64,000 bases of DNA from Prostheceraeus crozeri (GCA_907163375.1 CAJQUW010016163.1:372001-436000), one strand, 5' to 3'; shown: positions 40,640 to 53,241, counted from the first letter of the stretch. The notes: generated from the letters alone by a model not told the origin. Made by a program: numbers and translations.

Positions 40640-43600
40640 TCATTGCATAAGATGGAATGAGGGAAATTTATATAATGTACGTTCTCTGTCACAGTTCCAA
40701 ATGGAAAGTGAAGAGATTTTGTTTGAATTACAGATGAAGCATAATATGGTTGATGACACTCAGCGAGTACTCACAGCACACAAGGAGAAATTTGCTTATT
40801 ATTTGATGTAAGAAAATTTCGGAATCCAGGGATACAGCACTACGTTATCCTATACACGAATGGACATTGCGATCTGTACGACGCATGTTTGCAGTCTTCG
40901 GTAAAATACTTCCACCATCTCATGAGTGACTCGTGGGGAAAGGCAATGTTGATGATACACGTACGAATCAAATCCCCAGAGGAGAATACGACGAATGAGG
41001 ACCGGACTGAACGACGATTAACCGTAGCGTTACAATATTTAAGTCGCTACTTCCTATAAAAGTTATCAAGCTTCCATGCTTCTCAAAATGAACAGATTCA
41101 ATAATGTGCGATTGAACGGGAAAACGTGTTGATCTTCCATATGTAAACAGACGTGATAGATAGAAATGAATGCAACTGCAACTGATATGTAAAGGCTGGA
41201 ATAAATTATTGAAAGTATCCTCCGAAAATGGAGAAAGGTAAAATGTGATATTGGTCAACTGCAAAACTGTTTGATAATGTTCGTAATCAAATTGTTTCTC
41301 CAGGCAATGCCAGAACTGTAAGGTGACCTATGCTTGATGTGCAATTATAAATGCAGTGTGAAAGTATGTATGAATCGTAGATCTGTTTCACAGATGTATT
41401 TTGTGTGAATGAGTGCGCGAATGTATTGCAACTTGTGTATGCTTGCTTGTGAAAATTATAGCAGGCGGGATAGAGGCGCAACGTCAGACGACACACTTCA
41501 CTACTGCAAGATCTCTATTTCCCTCTTCGCGATCTGCCTGCTACTAGATCAACGAACGATTCCTGCAACCGGCGAGGGTAGAAATGCACAAGGGCTAAAA
41601 ATAGTCTAGTCTTGGATATTCATAGATCTCTTCAACTACCGGTGCTCGCGCTCTCATCCCATTTTGTATGCGCGCGAGCGTGCGCGCTTGTGTGACTTAA
41701 TACATGTGGTGTTGTTGCAAGTCCCATGGAATCTTGTGAGTACATAAAGGATTCGTGGAACTGGAACATTTGCGTGCTTGCATGCAATATATGAATCCTT
41801 GTGGCTCCTATATGGCAATTAGACAGAATGAGGGGGAGGATGAGAGGAAAAGTGATCGCACGTGATAAGGATAAGGAGTGAGGGCAAGCTAAAAAGAGGA
41901 TGAGAGATGTGGGTGTCGAGCAAGCCGATGCAAATTTGGGAATTTGCGTCTGTCGTATCGTGGAAAGATGCGGGAGAATCTGCGCTCTTGTCATTGCGAC
42001 GAGCTTGACTTGAAACGTTGGTGAGTTTGCAAGCGAATGCGAAATTAAGTGCCTTTGTCTTCTCTTGTCATCCAAATTTTCAAGCACCGAAAAATCTGGT
42101 TAATAGTTAAACCTAATAAAACAACAGTAATCTCGAATGATAAAAAGTAATCTTCTGTCACACAATTCTTTCTTACAAAAGTAACATTAGAAAACACTGC
42201 GTTGCTGGAACCATTCCCCTATGTAATGACGTCGATATCTGGGCCATGTTAGCTTGGCTTGCCCATGTGAGCTCTTTATTAAAAAACAAATGCAAATAGT
42301 TCGACATCGACAACACCAGAGTCACAGTCAGTAATTTTTTGTTCAATACTCAATTTGATGCACAGAACATGATAACCACTATGTTGGAGCTGCGATGTTT
42401 ACAAGGTGAGGATGTGGGTCGTAGAGGTTGTTGCTGAGATATCCTTTCATAGTTAGTCTCTTTGTCGAATTTACTTTTTAGCTAACCTTTGTATATGAAT
42501 TAAACATCTATCATGAAGCCTACTGGGAAGATGTTCTACACAAATCTGAAGTATGACAATCACAAAAAACTGAAGCTATCAATTAATCAAAATATGCTTT
42601 AGTTAACGCATAATTGAGATTGATAACGCACCATGGATTTCTATATACCAGCTTTGGAGATCAAAATATTAAATCTCTTCGTTGCCTAATTCAAGCAAGT
42701 CGATCTAGGCCCTACATTATTACTTCAGTCATTATTACTTCTTATTTACTCAGTTTGTAAATATACCTTCATTTTGTGCTCCTAATTTCGGCATCATGCA
42801 TGTATATGTAATCTGTAGTAACTGATCAAAGATGCTTTCAAATATATGGCCCAATCATGCATTCCAAGTAGTCCACAAAGGCACGCAACAAAGTCTGTAA
42901 TTTGAAATAATCTACATATTTCACATTTATCTTATTTGTTCATTGATTCATAATAAGTGAGAAAATGAATTATTTGATTTAGATTATTTTTAATTATTTG
43001 TGTGCAATATCGGCTATATAAGCATACAGACATGACCATCCTCAAGCATGAGAAAATATAGACATTTACAATATGCAAGTTACCAAGGAATGCTTCATGA
43101 CAAGAAACAAGAATAAAATATGCATTGGCAGAGTGGGTAACGCAACCATAATCATTGATTGCCCTCTCCTCTGCCAATGCTTATGATGCCTTGTGTATTC
43201 TGAATATTGCACATTTTCATATTTCATTTTGTTTGAAGATGGCTGTGGCTATGTAATCAATTAGGTCATAAATAAAAGGATCACCAAATAGATCTACTTA
43301 ACATTTTTAGCCAGTGGGCAATTCGATAATGAATTTTAACTACCCCTAATGGACATTGTTTATGAAATAAAAAATTGAAATAGAATTTCGTCCTTTCATT
43401 TGTTGATGGACCTTCAAGCTATTAACATGACGGAAAGCCGTTCATTCATGCAGCAAGCTGTGTTTGGCTAGAATGCTATTTGAAACTCCCAGCCATGAAA
43501 TGTTTGTATAGGCCTTTGTATACAACTCAAACCAATTTGTCATAACCTGACCAATTTACAGAAATCATCCCTTGGAATGAATATTAATTAGATCTCTCAT

Positions 43601-44519
43601 TCGTAGATTATATACTCGTATTTACATATACTCGCAGATTTCTGGTTTCATCACGTAATTGGAAAGATGTAAAAATTGATTCATTTTCCTTTTGTAGCCT
43701 TTGTGAACCGGTTCTGACAATTATCTCGCAATAACGCAGACAAATTGAAAAGTATGTAGGGTAAGTAGGTCAGCTATCGGCATCGCTATAAAGCGGCGAA
43801 CACAGACCAGGCACACAAACCTTGAGCAAACAATTAAAGACGATTTAGGCCTTATAGGTATTCAGTCATTCACACAAAGTATGAATATAAAAAAGATGTC
43901 CATAAATAAGCCATTTAAATGATTCAACGTTCTAACACAAGCAGAAAGCCAACATTGGTTACATCATGATGCGATTTATTAGAACACACATTTCACATAC
44001 CTGCAGTGCACCATTAAAGCAACGGAATTAACACATACAATAATATTTTTAAACTTTAAACCGCAAAAGATCTGCTAATCAGTCGAACCTAAAAACAAAT
44101 GTAAATTGATTATTTTAATGCATTCAATTGATCTTCTTTAAATGTCTTCAAACCATCTGTGTTAAGCCATTTTTCACTTTTACCTTATAAAGAAAGATAA
44201 CTTATTTAAATTATAAACGGATTGCTTAGACCATAAAGATCGCAATTACAAATTACGTTTTTGACGTTCTAGATGCACACTACTCACTATAATACCGCGC
44301 ACCGATTAGTTAGCACATTCGCAACGAATCTGCCAATTTTTAGTATAGTATTTTAACTATGGGTCTGGAACGGAACGGAACTAAAGTAGGAGGTAAATCC
44401 GAGCGGAATCGCAAAGAGCTCGGAGCTGAGACTTCATTTAATCATCATCTCAAGAAAACCTGTCATCAAATACACCTGCACTTTAGTGAAGTCAGCATCT
44501 CATCACTCATTATGTGATT

Positions 44520-44523
44520 CATG
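44520..44523. other. Target-site duplication CATG, left copy
   Basis: CATG directly outside the left LTR, matched by CATG at 50,571-50,574 outside the right LTR. Confidence 0.75.
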
Positions 44524-45080
44524 TGTTACGGGTAATGTTTAATTATCCCCAAAACATAAAGTTGAGAAACAAAAAAGATAATTTGCTTGTGTAACATTCA
44601 CTTTTCTTGAGGAGGAATGCAGGTGGCCCTCAGGAGGGCCGTTTAAGCGTTCACAGTCAAGTCACACCACTGATAATTGATTAAGTGTTTGTGTCCGTTC
44701 ACTCCTTCTTCTCGTTCTCGCCTGTCTTCTCGTGAGCGTTTTGATGTTGTTGTTGATTTGCCGCCAGTCAGCGCATGTGCGCGAGCATGTATCGTAGAAT
44801 TCTCTCTCCCTCTCGCTCCTCACGCCTTGCCTTGATGAATGCACGATTAGAGGTCCACCGGCGTGTGTCCTGCTGTTTTTATATGGAAGGCGAAATCGAT
44901 AGTCTTCCATTCTCTTCCTTGGCCACTCGACACAGAAGGTTAAGAAATAAAATACTAAAGTTGGACAAGTGCTCCGAGAAAATGATAAAACCTGAAAACT
45001 ATCAGCTACACCCTACTGAAGATTAGCAAAATAAAATATGAAGCAAGCTATTATTTACATCAATTGCGCTCCACGCTACA
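44524..45080 (-). repeat. 3' LTR of the Gmr1-like element
   Basis: 557 bp, starting TGTTACGGGT and ending GCTACA on the plus strand (TG...CA). It differs from the other LTR at 2 positions, both near 44,535. It contains a GGCCCTC-AG-GAGGGCC hairpin and, on the minus strand, a CATATAAAAA core-promoter-like word. A minus-strand open frame of 82 codons appears identically in both LTRs and is not a gene. Confidence 0.92.
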
Positions 45081-45116
45081 CACCCTCACTAAAAAAATGA
45101 AAATTGTTTTCGATTT

Positions 45117-45660
45117 TCATTTTGGGTCATTCTCTACCATCGAAGTAGGAGAGCGGGAAAGACAGTCAGCAATAACGTTGTCTCTTCCTTTTATGTGTTG
45201 AATTTCTATTTCATATTCCTGCAACTGGAGACTCCAGCGGAGCAACCTTTGGTTGTCATTTTTCATTTTGTTTATATAGATTAGTGGATTATGGTCCGTC
45301 AAAACTTTTACTGGAAATCTTCCTTGTTTCAGGTAGTAGGCAAAGTGCTTCAAGCTATTCACTAGGGCCAGAGCTTCTTTTTCTATAGTCGAATAATTTC
45401 GTTGTTGCTTGTCAAATTTTCTCGAAAAGAAGGCAACCGGATGCTCAACTTCTTGATCGTCATTCTGAGATAAAACTGCTCCAATGCCCAGACCACTTGC
45501 ATCGAGCATTAGATTAAAGGGTTTTTCGAATGAAGGAATTGCCAGTATTGGTGGGGAAATCAGCATCAGCTTGACTTCTTCAAATGCCACTTGACATTCT
45601 GGTGTCCATCGAAATTCAATCTTAGGGCTTGTGAGATGTGTTAGGGGAAGGACCACATGT
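45117..45660 (-). pseudogene. RNase H region of the Gmr1-like element
   Basis: FRWTPECQVAFEEVK is the usual link after RT. The RNase H follows: LMLDASGLGIGAVLSQ (first catalytic Asp), YSTIEKEALALV (Glu), VKVLTDHNPL (Asp) and RDNVIADCLSR (last Asp). It degrades the RNA of the RNA-DNA hybrid. It is the last domain before the 3' LTR; no integrase follows, in contrast to ordinary Gypsy elements. Confidence 0.88.
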
Positions 45661-45739
45661 GCATAATTTTTGCAAAGTTTTCTGCCATGCCCAGGAATCT
45701 TCGTACTCTTTTCTCGTTGAAGGTGAAGGCATATCAATC

Positions 45740-46563
45740 AAATGGTCCACTTTGGCTTGCTGAGGCTTGATTTTTCCGTATCCAATATTGTGTCCCAAAT
45801 CATTCACTGATGTTTTTCCAATTTCGCTTTTTGCTAAGTTGACTGTCAGTTTCGCTTTTTTCAATCGACAGAAAAGTTCTTTCAAGCGTTGAATATGTGA
45901 CGCCCAATCTTCGCTGTATACGATGATGTCATCTACATAAACTGAGCAACCTTCAAGATTCTCAATAACTCGATTTGCAAGACGTTGAAATGTAGCAGCT
46001 GAGTTTCTCATTCCAAAGGCCATAACTTTGTATTGCCATAGTCCATCATATGTCGTGAATGCTGATATTCGCTTGGCTCTCTCAGTTAGTGGCACTTGGT
46101 AGTATCCTTTCGAGAGGTCGAATTTACTTATGTACATGTGTCTAGCCTGACCGACTTGTTCAGCGCAATCTTGAATTGTAGGAATAGGAAAATTATCGGG
46201 AATTGCCACTGCGTTCATTTTTCTGTAGTCTGTGCAGAATCTATTGCTTCCATCCGATTTAGGGACAATGAGACAAGAAGAGCTCCATTCACTGTTACTT
46301 TCTTCAATTAAATCATTTTCTTTCAAGTATTGGATTTCCTTTCTCATGTTTTCTCTCCTGATCGGATTCACACGATATGGAGATTGCTTTATCGGTTTGC
46401 AATCCTTTAGCTCAATGTCATGTTCTGCCCATGTAGTTATTGTTGGATGATCCGAAAATATCTGTTTGAAATAGCTTATCAATTCCTTAGCCTCGATTTG
46501 GCTTTCCTGGTTAAGGTGACTCAGGTATTGTTCCAAATTTTGTAAAATCTCTGAATTCTGCAA
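45740..46563 (-). pseudogene. Reverse transcriptase region of the Gmr1-like element
   Basis: A Ty3/Gypsy RT: YRVNPIRRENMRKEI, SSCLIVPKSDGSNRFCTDYR, SKFDLSKGYYQVPL (motif A), AFGMRNSAATFQRL (motif B) and CSVYVDDIIVYSEDW (motif C, YVDD). It copies the element RNA. Sequence type is clearly Gypsy rather than Copia although the domain order is Copia-like. Confidence 0.9.
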
Positions 46564-46578
46564 TTTTTGAGGACGCGG

Positions 46579-47757
46579 TTACATTGATGCATAATTTTGC
46601 GACTGGGACATTTCTTTCGTGGTCATCATGACTGTCCGATCAATTTCCTCATTCTCACGATCATGATACTCCTTCAACATGTTTACATGACATAAGCGAT
46701 TTTTCTTCCGGCGATCGGGTGTTTCGATTATGTAATTTACATCGCTGGCTTTCTTTTGTATAGTGTATGGTCCATAGTACTTTACTTTCAAGGGATCACC
46801 AGGAATCGGCAGAAGCATCAAGACTTTGTCGCCAAGGGAAAAAGATCTCTCCACAGTTTTCAAGTCAAAGCGCTTTTTCATCTTTTCTTGAGAGGCTTTC
46901 AAGTTTCGTCTTGCGATTTCTCCAACTTCGTATAATTTCTCTTTGAAATTTGAGACGTAATCAAGCAGATTCGTTTTATCTTCTACAATGCCCAACCATT
47001 TCTCTTTCATGAGCTTCAAAGGTCCCCGTACTTCATAGCCATATATCAACTCAAATGGACTGAATCCCGTTGACTCTTGCATGGTCTCACGAGCAGCGAA
47101 TAGTAATAGCGTAATTCCCATTTGCCAATCCTGTTTATGGTCTTCACAATCGGCTCTCATCATGGTCTTGAGAGTTTGGTGAAACCTTTCTAGTGCTCCT
47201 TGACTTTTGGGGTGGTACGCGCTTGTACAGATGTGCTTGATTCCCAAAATTTGTGATAGCTGATTAAATATTTTCGACATGGAGTTGCTGCCTTGGTCAG
47301 ATTGAATTGACCTAGGCAACCCGAACATCGTGAAGAAATTAATCAATGCGTTGCAGATGTTTTTGGCATTAATGCTCCTCAATGGAATTGCTTCAGGAAA
47401 TCGAGTTGATACACACATAATAGTAAAAAGGTATTCATGTCCTGATTTGGTCTTTGGTAATGGCCCGACGTAATCAACAATAATGTGACTGAATGCTTCA
47501 CCGAAGGCTGGGATTGGCATCAATGGTGCTTTTGGCGGCGTCTGCTGAGGCTTCCCGATCACTTGACAAGTATGACATGTTTTACAGTAGCTCGATACAT
47601 CTTTGCTCATCTTCGGCCAGTAAAAATGCTTGTTCAAGCGATAAAGAGTTTTCCGAACTCCCAGATGACCACTTAGCGGACATTCATGAGCAATGCTCAG
47701 AACTTGATCTCGGTATCGACTTGGTAGCACAATCTGATGAACTGATCGCCAATGCTC
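46579..47757 (-). pseudogene. Integrase region of the Gmr1-like element
   Basis: The HHCC zinc-binding unit (HECPLSGHLG, then CKTCHTCQ) is followed by the DDE core with IVDYVGPLPK (Asp), IQSDQGSN (Asp) and ALERFHQTL (Glu). A GPY/F-type module (KYYGPYTIQKK) lies towards the end. No chromodomain is seen. It lies upstream of the reverse transcriptase, the defining Gmr1 arrangement. Confidence 0.9.
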
Positions 47758-48089
47758 ATCTGCAGTTGTATCTTGCGGTTTCCAATGTCTCATTAAGACA
47801 CCGTCTCTTTTGTAGAAGGAGGTCGACTCTGTCTCCGCATCTCTCTCTTCTATAGTCTTGACTATTTCACTGAGTTCAGGATCATTTTCCTGCTCTTGTA
47901 TCAATTTCGATTTGTCAATTTCAAATTCTTTCAAGCATCTTTCCCCATCATCTTGGCCGCTGTCCTTTGCATCGGCCTTATTCATTGATCTTGTAGTCAC
48001 TGCAACTGCCTTCACTTCAGGTTGATTTTCTGAGGCTGAACTATCGATATTATCATCGGTATCTTCGATAGGCCTTGGTACCAAGTCGG

Positions 48090-48774
48090 GCACACATCCT
48101 ACTTTTGATCCTGCAGCATCATTGCCCAGAAGAAGTCCAATCCCGTGTATAGGCAGCTCTCTAATAAGTCCAACCGTAATGTAGCCTTTTGCCACATCAG
48201 TTTCAATGTAAACTTTATGTAGCGGGGCTAGGACCACACCACCAATTCCTCTAACGGGAACGCTCGCATCTATTGATGATTCCTTTGCAATAGGGATCAC
48301 ACCTTCTACCAGCATTGATTGGAAAGACCCTGTATCTCGCCAGACTCTGACCGGTCTCATTCCTTGCTCATCGGTGCCGACGAATCCATCAGTACAGAAA
48401 GCCTTTTCACCTTCTTTGATTAAGGCTCTTTCTGACTTTGTTTCTGGTCGATCATTCATTGCACTTTTGTGAGTCGTTAGCAGAACGGGTTTCTGATCAG
48501 TCCGTGCGGATTTATTTGGTTTGCCATGAAGTTGCCAACATTCTGATTTTGCGTGACCTCGCCTCTTGCAGTGTTCACACTCAAGTTTGCCCTTCGCCGT
48601 TGCCTGTAGGCTCGATTTTCCCCTCTCAGATATTTCTAGTTTCTCTTCAGATCCTTGCCTGACTTCGTAACTATTCTTCTGAAAGTTGCTGGGATGCCTT
48701 ATCCTGTGCGTTAGGTCATATTGATCAGCTAACTTCGCAGCTTCTGCTAAGTCTCTTGGCATTCTTTCATCCAA
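48090..48774 (-). pseudogene. Zinc knuckle and aspartic protease region of the Gmr1-like element
   Basis: A CX2CX4HX4C knuckle reads CEHCKRRGHAKSEC, the nucleocapsid signature. About 70 residues later VWRDTGSFQSMLV gives the DTG active site of a retropepsin, followed by IHGIGLLLGNDAAG, which fits the protease LLG motif. It processes the gag-pol chain. Confidence 0.85.
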
Positions 48775-49640
48775 GTATGTGTAGGTGAGCGTATGTGAGA
48801 GTTAACACAGTTTTTGAATTCTTCAATCAAGATCATTTCTCTCATCGCTTCAAAAGTTGTGACCTTTTCAGAATTGCACCATTTGTCAAATAACATCCCT
48901 TTCTCTTTTGAAAACTCAAGATGGCTCTGCTGTCTTGCCTTTTTCCAACTCTGAAACTTCTGACGGTAGGCCTCGGGAATCAACTCGCAAGCCCTCAGTA
49001 TAGTTTGCTTTACTATACCATAATCTTTTGCATCCTCATTCGACAGAGATGCATAAGCTTTCTGCGCTTTACCAGTCAGTACAGTTTGAAGCAAAAAGGT
49101 CCATTGAACTTCTGGCCAGTTCGATGTCTCAGCTGCCCCCTCAAAGCATTGAAAATACTGTTCGACATCTTTCTCAGAGAATCTAGGGACCAGTGATGCG
49201 TTTTTTGACAAGGAATTTTCAGTCTTCTTACAAGTCTCCATGTAGGAATTTCGTATTTTTTCGATCTCAATTTCCTTTTGAATTTCCAGTTTTCTTTCTT
49301 CTAATTCCAGTGCTTTGCGCCTCAATTCTAATTCTTGCTTTTGGCGATTTTCTTCGACCTCTAATTCCATTCTCTTTATTTCTATGGCAATCGACGAGTC
49401 CGCTCCAGACGTGGTTCCGAACTCATTCAGTATTTCTTCGCTAAGCATGTTGTCATCGACGAAATGCTCTACCCCGACCTGGAGAATCATGGATTTTCGC
49501 ATATGCTGCTTGACCGATAACCTCAAGTATGACCCCAAATTGTACAGGTCCGTCTTCCTCAGAGCTGTTAGGGCTTCTTGTTTCGGATCATTGGCAAATT
49601 CTTCCAAAAAGTTTTTCGGCTAAAAATCCATAGTCTTTAT
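48747..49640 (-). pseudogene. gag region of the Gmr1-like element, with SCAN-like segment
   Basis: It begins with EEFANDPKQEALTALRK, then a long Glu/Lys/Arg coiled coil (KRMELEVEENRQKQELEL onward), then a capsid-like part from about 49,190. The piece at 48,798-48,986 reads CELIPEAYRQKFQSWKK and later MILIEEFKNCV, close to the vertebrate SCAN domain pattern (PEAYRQ-x-F ... LEQFL). SCAN is held to descend from Gmr1-like capsids, so this fits the family. The coding start is not certain. Confidence 0.8.
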
Positions 49641-49991
49641 TTTACCTATCGTTCCTATGAAAAATCTAGCCCGAAATTTAATAAATGATACAGTAGAAAA
49701 TCCTAAGACAGGGACAACAAAAAAAATTTAAAAGGTGCTAGCTAAGCTTACCCTTTATTAGTAAGTCCTTAACTTTTAATATTAGGTCTTAGTCTTAACT
49801 TAGCCTATTGTTCTTACGGGATCCGTTACTAATCTGATGTACCCGATCAAAATCAGCAAATTCAACAGTTGACAAGGTCCAAAACTCTGGCGTGCACTGG
49901 TGTGCCGCTTGGGTATAACATGTGCCAGGCAGACAGCAAGTCAGATTGAAAAACCAACCGACCTCAATCAAATAGATTAGAGAGTCAACGA

Positions 49992-50009
49992 GTCCTGGCG
50001 TGGTCGCCA
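49992..50009 (-). promoter_or_regulatory. Primer binding site, tRNA-Arg type
   Basis: On the minus strand TGGCGACCACGCCAGGAC lies 4 bases inside the 5' LTR. Its complement, GTCCTGGCGTGGTCGCCA, looks like the 3' end of an animal tRNA-Arg (…GTGGTCGCCA with CCA). Minus-strand synthesis would start here. Confidence 0.65.
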
Positions 50010-50013
50010 ACTA

Positions 50014-50570
50014 TGTTACGGGTGATGCTTAATTATCCCCAAAACATAAAGTTGAGAAACAAAAAAGATAATTTGCTTGTGTAACATTCACTTTTCTTGA
50101 GGAGGAATGCAGGTGGCCCTCAGGAGGGCCGTTTAAGCGTTCACAGTCAAGTCACACCACTGATAATTGATTAAGTGTTTGTGTCCGTTCACTCCTTCTT
50201 CTCGTTCTCGCCTGTCTTCTCGTGAGCGTTTTGATGTTGTTGTTGATTTGCCGCCAGTCAGCGCATGTGCGCGAGCATGTATCGTAGAATTCTCTCTCCC
50301 TCTCGCTCCTCACGCCTTGCCTTGATGAATGCACGATTAGAGGTCCACCGGCGTGTGTCCTGCTGTTTTTATATGGAAGGCGAAATCGATAGTCTTCCAT
50401 TCTCTTCCTTGGCCACTCGACACAGAAGGTTAAGAAATAAAATACTAAAGTTGGACAAGTGCTCCGAGAAAATGATAAAACCTGAAAACTATCAGCTACA
50501 CCCTACTGAAGATTAGCAAAATAAAATATGAAGCAAGCTATTATTTACATCAATTGCGCTCCACGCTACA
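50014..50570 (-). repeat. 5' LTR of the Gmr1-like element
   Basis: 557 bp, identical to the left LTR except for 2 bases near its plus-strand start. It is upstream of gag in the direction of coding. On the minus strand CATATAAAAA gives a likely core promoter. Confidence 0.92.
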
Positions 50571-50574
50571 CATG
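50571..50574. other. Target-site duplication CATG, right copy
   Basis: CATG directly after the right LTR, matching 44,520-44,523. Confidence 0.75.
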
Positions 50575-52525
50575 GTACAACCGAATAGGGATAGAGATGC
50601 GAAATAGTAGAACAGCTTCAATGTCAATGAAATACATGATTGGGCCAATTTTGTCACTAGGTTATAATTTGATAATATCGGCTACACTGTTGATAGTTAT
50701 TTCAAATATACATGAGACCAAATATACAGCATGTTGAAATTGCAGCAGAGCCGATCCAGAAGACGTGTGGTGCGTAGCAGAGGTGGTAAGATTGCACCGC
50801 TCCAGATCCCTGTAACACGTACCCCGAGATGTGCATTAATGCCTAAAGAATTATCTGCAGCTACATGTAGTTTGCAACTGGCATTGGCGTGTGGTATTAC
50901 GATTCCACAGATCTGCTTATTTGGTACGTTGACCACAAATGAGACACATGAGACTTTGGTAACACATGAAGGACTTCAAATTGGATGCTCTTCGCTCTGT
51001 GTTTGCGAAGCGCGCGCATATCAGCGGTTTCTTCGCACGGTTGCTGGAGGCATCCAGAAAATGTATTGTAAAAATCCTTTTGTTAATAGAGTGAATTTAG
51101 CTAAGTGCTATTTTTGGATTATCATAATTGGTCCACAACACACTTCCTGACAAAAGCCTATTTCTCTTTTGATCGAACCTAATTCGCATTTTGGGAAAGG
51201 CAATAATTTCACCTTATTGAGTTCTGCCTTATGCGTCCATGCATTTTATTCAGTTGAGAGGCGTGTGTGCCAGTCATAAGGGAAACTTACACAGTTTTCC
51301 AAACACAAATTTTGAAATATTGTCTGGTTTGAAATGTGACATTGAGCATAATCCTCTCAATATCCGATCAATCATAAATAAACCGGAAAAAATCTTTGAA
51401 ATCTATATGTAAAATCTGTTCAGATATGCTTCTTTTCGCTATGATGAGATAGTCATATGAAAGGAAATGCTTACAGGAAGTTAAGGAGGCTTGGCTTGTC
51501 TAAGGTGGGCCCCTTCAGTCTGTCAGCTTCGGCCAAATTAACTACAAGCTTGCGGCAGATGTTTAATCAATTTCTCAGACAGTTATATTCTATCAACTTA
51601 GATGCTTAAAAATCGACAAGCTTTCCAGGTAAGTTAAACTTCTCAACGTCATCTATTACAGCCAATAGCAGCCAATATGCAAAATTAAGTAGCTGTGAAA
51701 TAACAACCCTTAAATATATTAACTTAATGTATTATTACTGTCATGAAAGAAGAAGCAATTTTTTATCTTCCCGAAACGAAGGACAGTCGAATACCATTAC
51801 ATCAAGTTAATTGATTCCTCCACTTTTGCACTACTTTCAGAAATTAATAGTAACTACTTGGTTTAGTTTGTTTAGATTATGTTCGCGATAAGAAAATGTA
51901 TTGATGCATCTGTCGCATGTGAGACATATCTGTCTGATACTTCTTAAGAGTCAGTCAGAGACAGAATATGAGTAATTAATCAATAGATAGAACTGCTGCA
52001 GAAGTTGCTGGTAAATAACAGCAAAAAATGATGATAATATATGAATCTGCATGAAACAGTCGTGTGAAAAATGATGCATAAAGTTTTGCACATTGGGCTA
52101 CTCATAGCTGTCGCTGACGAGTCGAAAAATTTGATCCGCTTCTGTCATGAATTATCAATAATTTTCTAAACAAATGGGCATCCAATTACCGCGACTGAAT
52201 GATTCGCATCGATAATAGTGATCCGTAGGCGATCGAAGATCCATGACAGAACTGATCTAGACTACAGATGGGTTCGAGTCTTGCACGACACACTTTGTAT
52301 GGTACGATAAAAATTCCAAAATATTTAAATATATTAGCATATATGATATATTATTATATATATTATTAAATATAAATTTAAAAATATTTAAATATTTTCG
52401 CATCGTCAACCGATCCGTCGCATTGAACTGATTATCTAAATTTTAAAACGATAAAAAATCCATTCATTCTACTCTGCAACTCGTTTCGTGACAGGACAAA
52501 ATTTTGCGATTGGATACATTTAGAG
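50575..52525. other. Unassigned sequence with an AT palindromic tract
   Basis: No gene recognised. An open plus-strand frame of 139 codons at 50,731-51,150 has no protein-like features. From about 52,316 to 52,400 there is an almost pure A/T tract with nested ATATTTAAATAT palindromes that could extrude as a cruciform. Confidence 0.4.
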
Positions 52526-53241
52526 CAGTGGTTTTCAAGGTAGGCCATGTGGCACAAAAGTGGGTCACAAGCTTTCGAAAATGGACCCCGGACTTTTGGA
52601 GGTGTACTTCCTAAGTGTAGGTAAGTTCCAGTAAAACGAATGTCAGTTTTTGAAATGAAGCAATTATTTGATCAGAATTTAACAGGCAAGATTATAAAAA
52701 CATGTTTTAAACACCATTATGAATTTCGCTACGTTTATGCTGGAAACCGATAAAAATGCACCCAGACCAAGGCAGTCATTGAGACTCAAACAACTTCTTG
52801 TATTTTATTGTATTCGTATTTAAATGTTATCTCTAACAAAGAAAACGCTTTTTTCGCTTATTACTTTCCTTTCTGCAAAATTGCGCTTTTCAAATTAAGT
52901 TAAGTGTTATGTTTTTAGTGGCATCTGTCGCAAAAAGTTATAGATAGATTTGAAATATTTTTCATCTTTTGTTTATCAGGGCTTCAACATTTTTGAGTTT
53001 ATCATAAGTGATGTATACAAAGTCTGTACCTAAAGGTTACGAAATATCGTGCCTTTCTGGTGAAAATATGGCAGTATATATTTCAAGTACTCGACTTACA
53101 AAAATAATAAGTTTATTTGATCATCTCATTTTTGTTTTCAAGGCAGGTCCTGCAGAAACAGTTTTGGTTAAAATATTTGGGCCATTATCTCCTGATTAAG
53201 GGAAATTTGGACCACATGACATTAAGCGTTGAGAAACACTG
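52526..53241. mobile_element. Small non-autonomous hAT-like element
   Basis: The left end CAGTGGTTTTCAA and the right end, read inward, CAGTGTTTCTCAAC agree with hAT termini. Both ends then carry CATGTGG(C/T)(A/C)CAAA, so the inverted repeats reach about 40 bases, imperfectly. The flanking 8-mers ATTTAGAG and ATTAGACC are not a clean duplication, so the copy is old or an edge is off by a base. There is no transposase. Confidence 0.5.

Larger units (their letters stand above)
37576..44519. other. Largely unassigned sequence around candidate host exons
   Basis: Apart from the candidate minus-strand exons described separately, no gene is identified. A CG-alternating word (GCGCGCGAGCGTGCGCGC) lies near 41,670 in a slightly GC-richer stretch (41,450-42,090) that could be a promoter region. 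A long minus-strand frame there looks like composition rather than coding. Confidence 0.35.
44524..50570 (-). mobile_element. Young Gmr1-like Ty3/Gypsy LTR retrotransposon
   Basis: A 6,047-bp LTR element coding on the minus strand. The order is gag, zinc knuckle, protease, integrase, reverse transcriptase, RNase H. Integrase before reverse transcriptase is unlike ordinary Gypsy elements and is the hallmark of the Gmr1 group of deuterostomes. The two 557-bp LTRs differ at only 2 sites (0.4%), so insertion is recent. CATG duplications flank it. Coding is divided among four frames, so there are about three interruptions, of which one may be the family's normal gag-pol shift. Confidence 0.92.

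Noticed and set aside
41632-42087. 151-codon minus-strand frame
   Set aside because: Ser/His/Leu-biased and low in complexity, with no domain; likely reflects the local base composition.
44662-44910. 82-codon minus-strand frame, repeated at 50,152-50,400
   Set aside because: It lies wholly inside both LTRs; the repeat is due to LTR identity, not to a duplicated gene.
50731-51150. 139-codon plus-strand frame next to the Gypsy element
   Set aside because: No family pattern, no codon or splice support.
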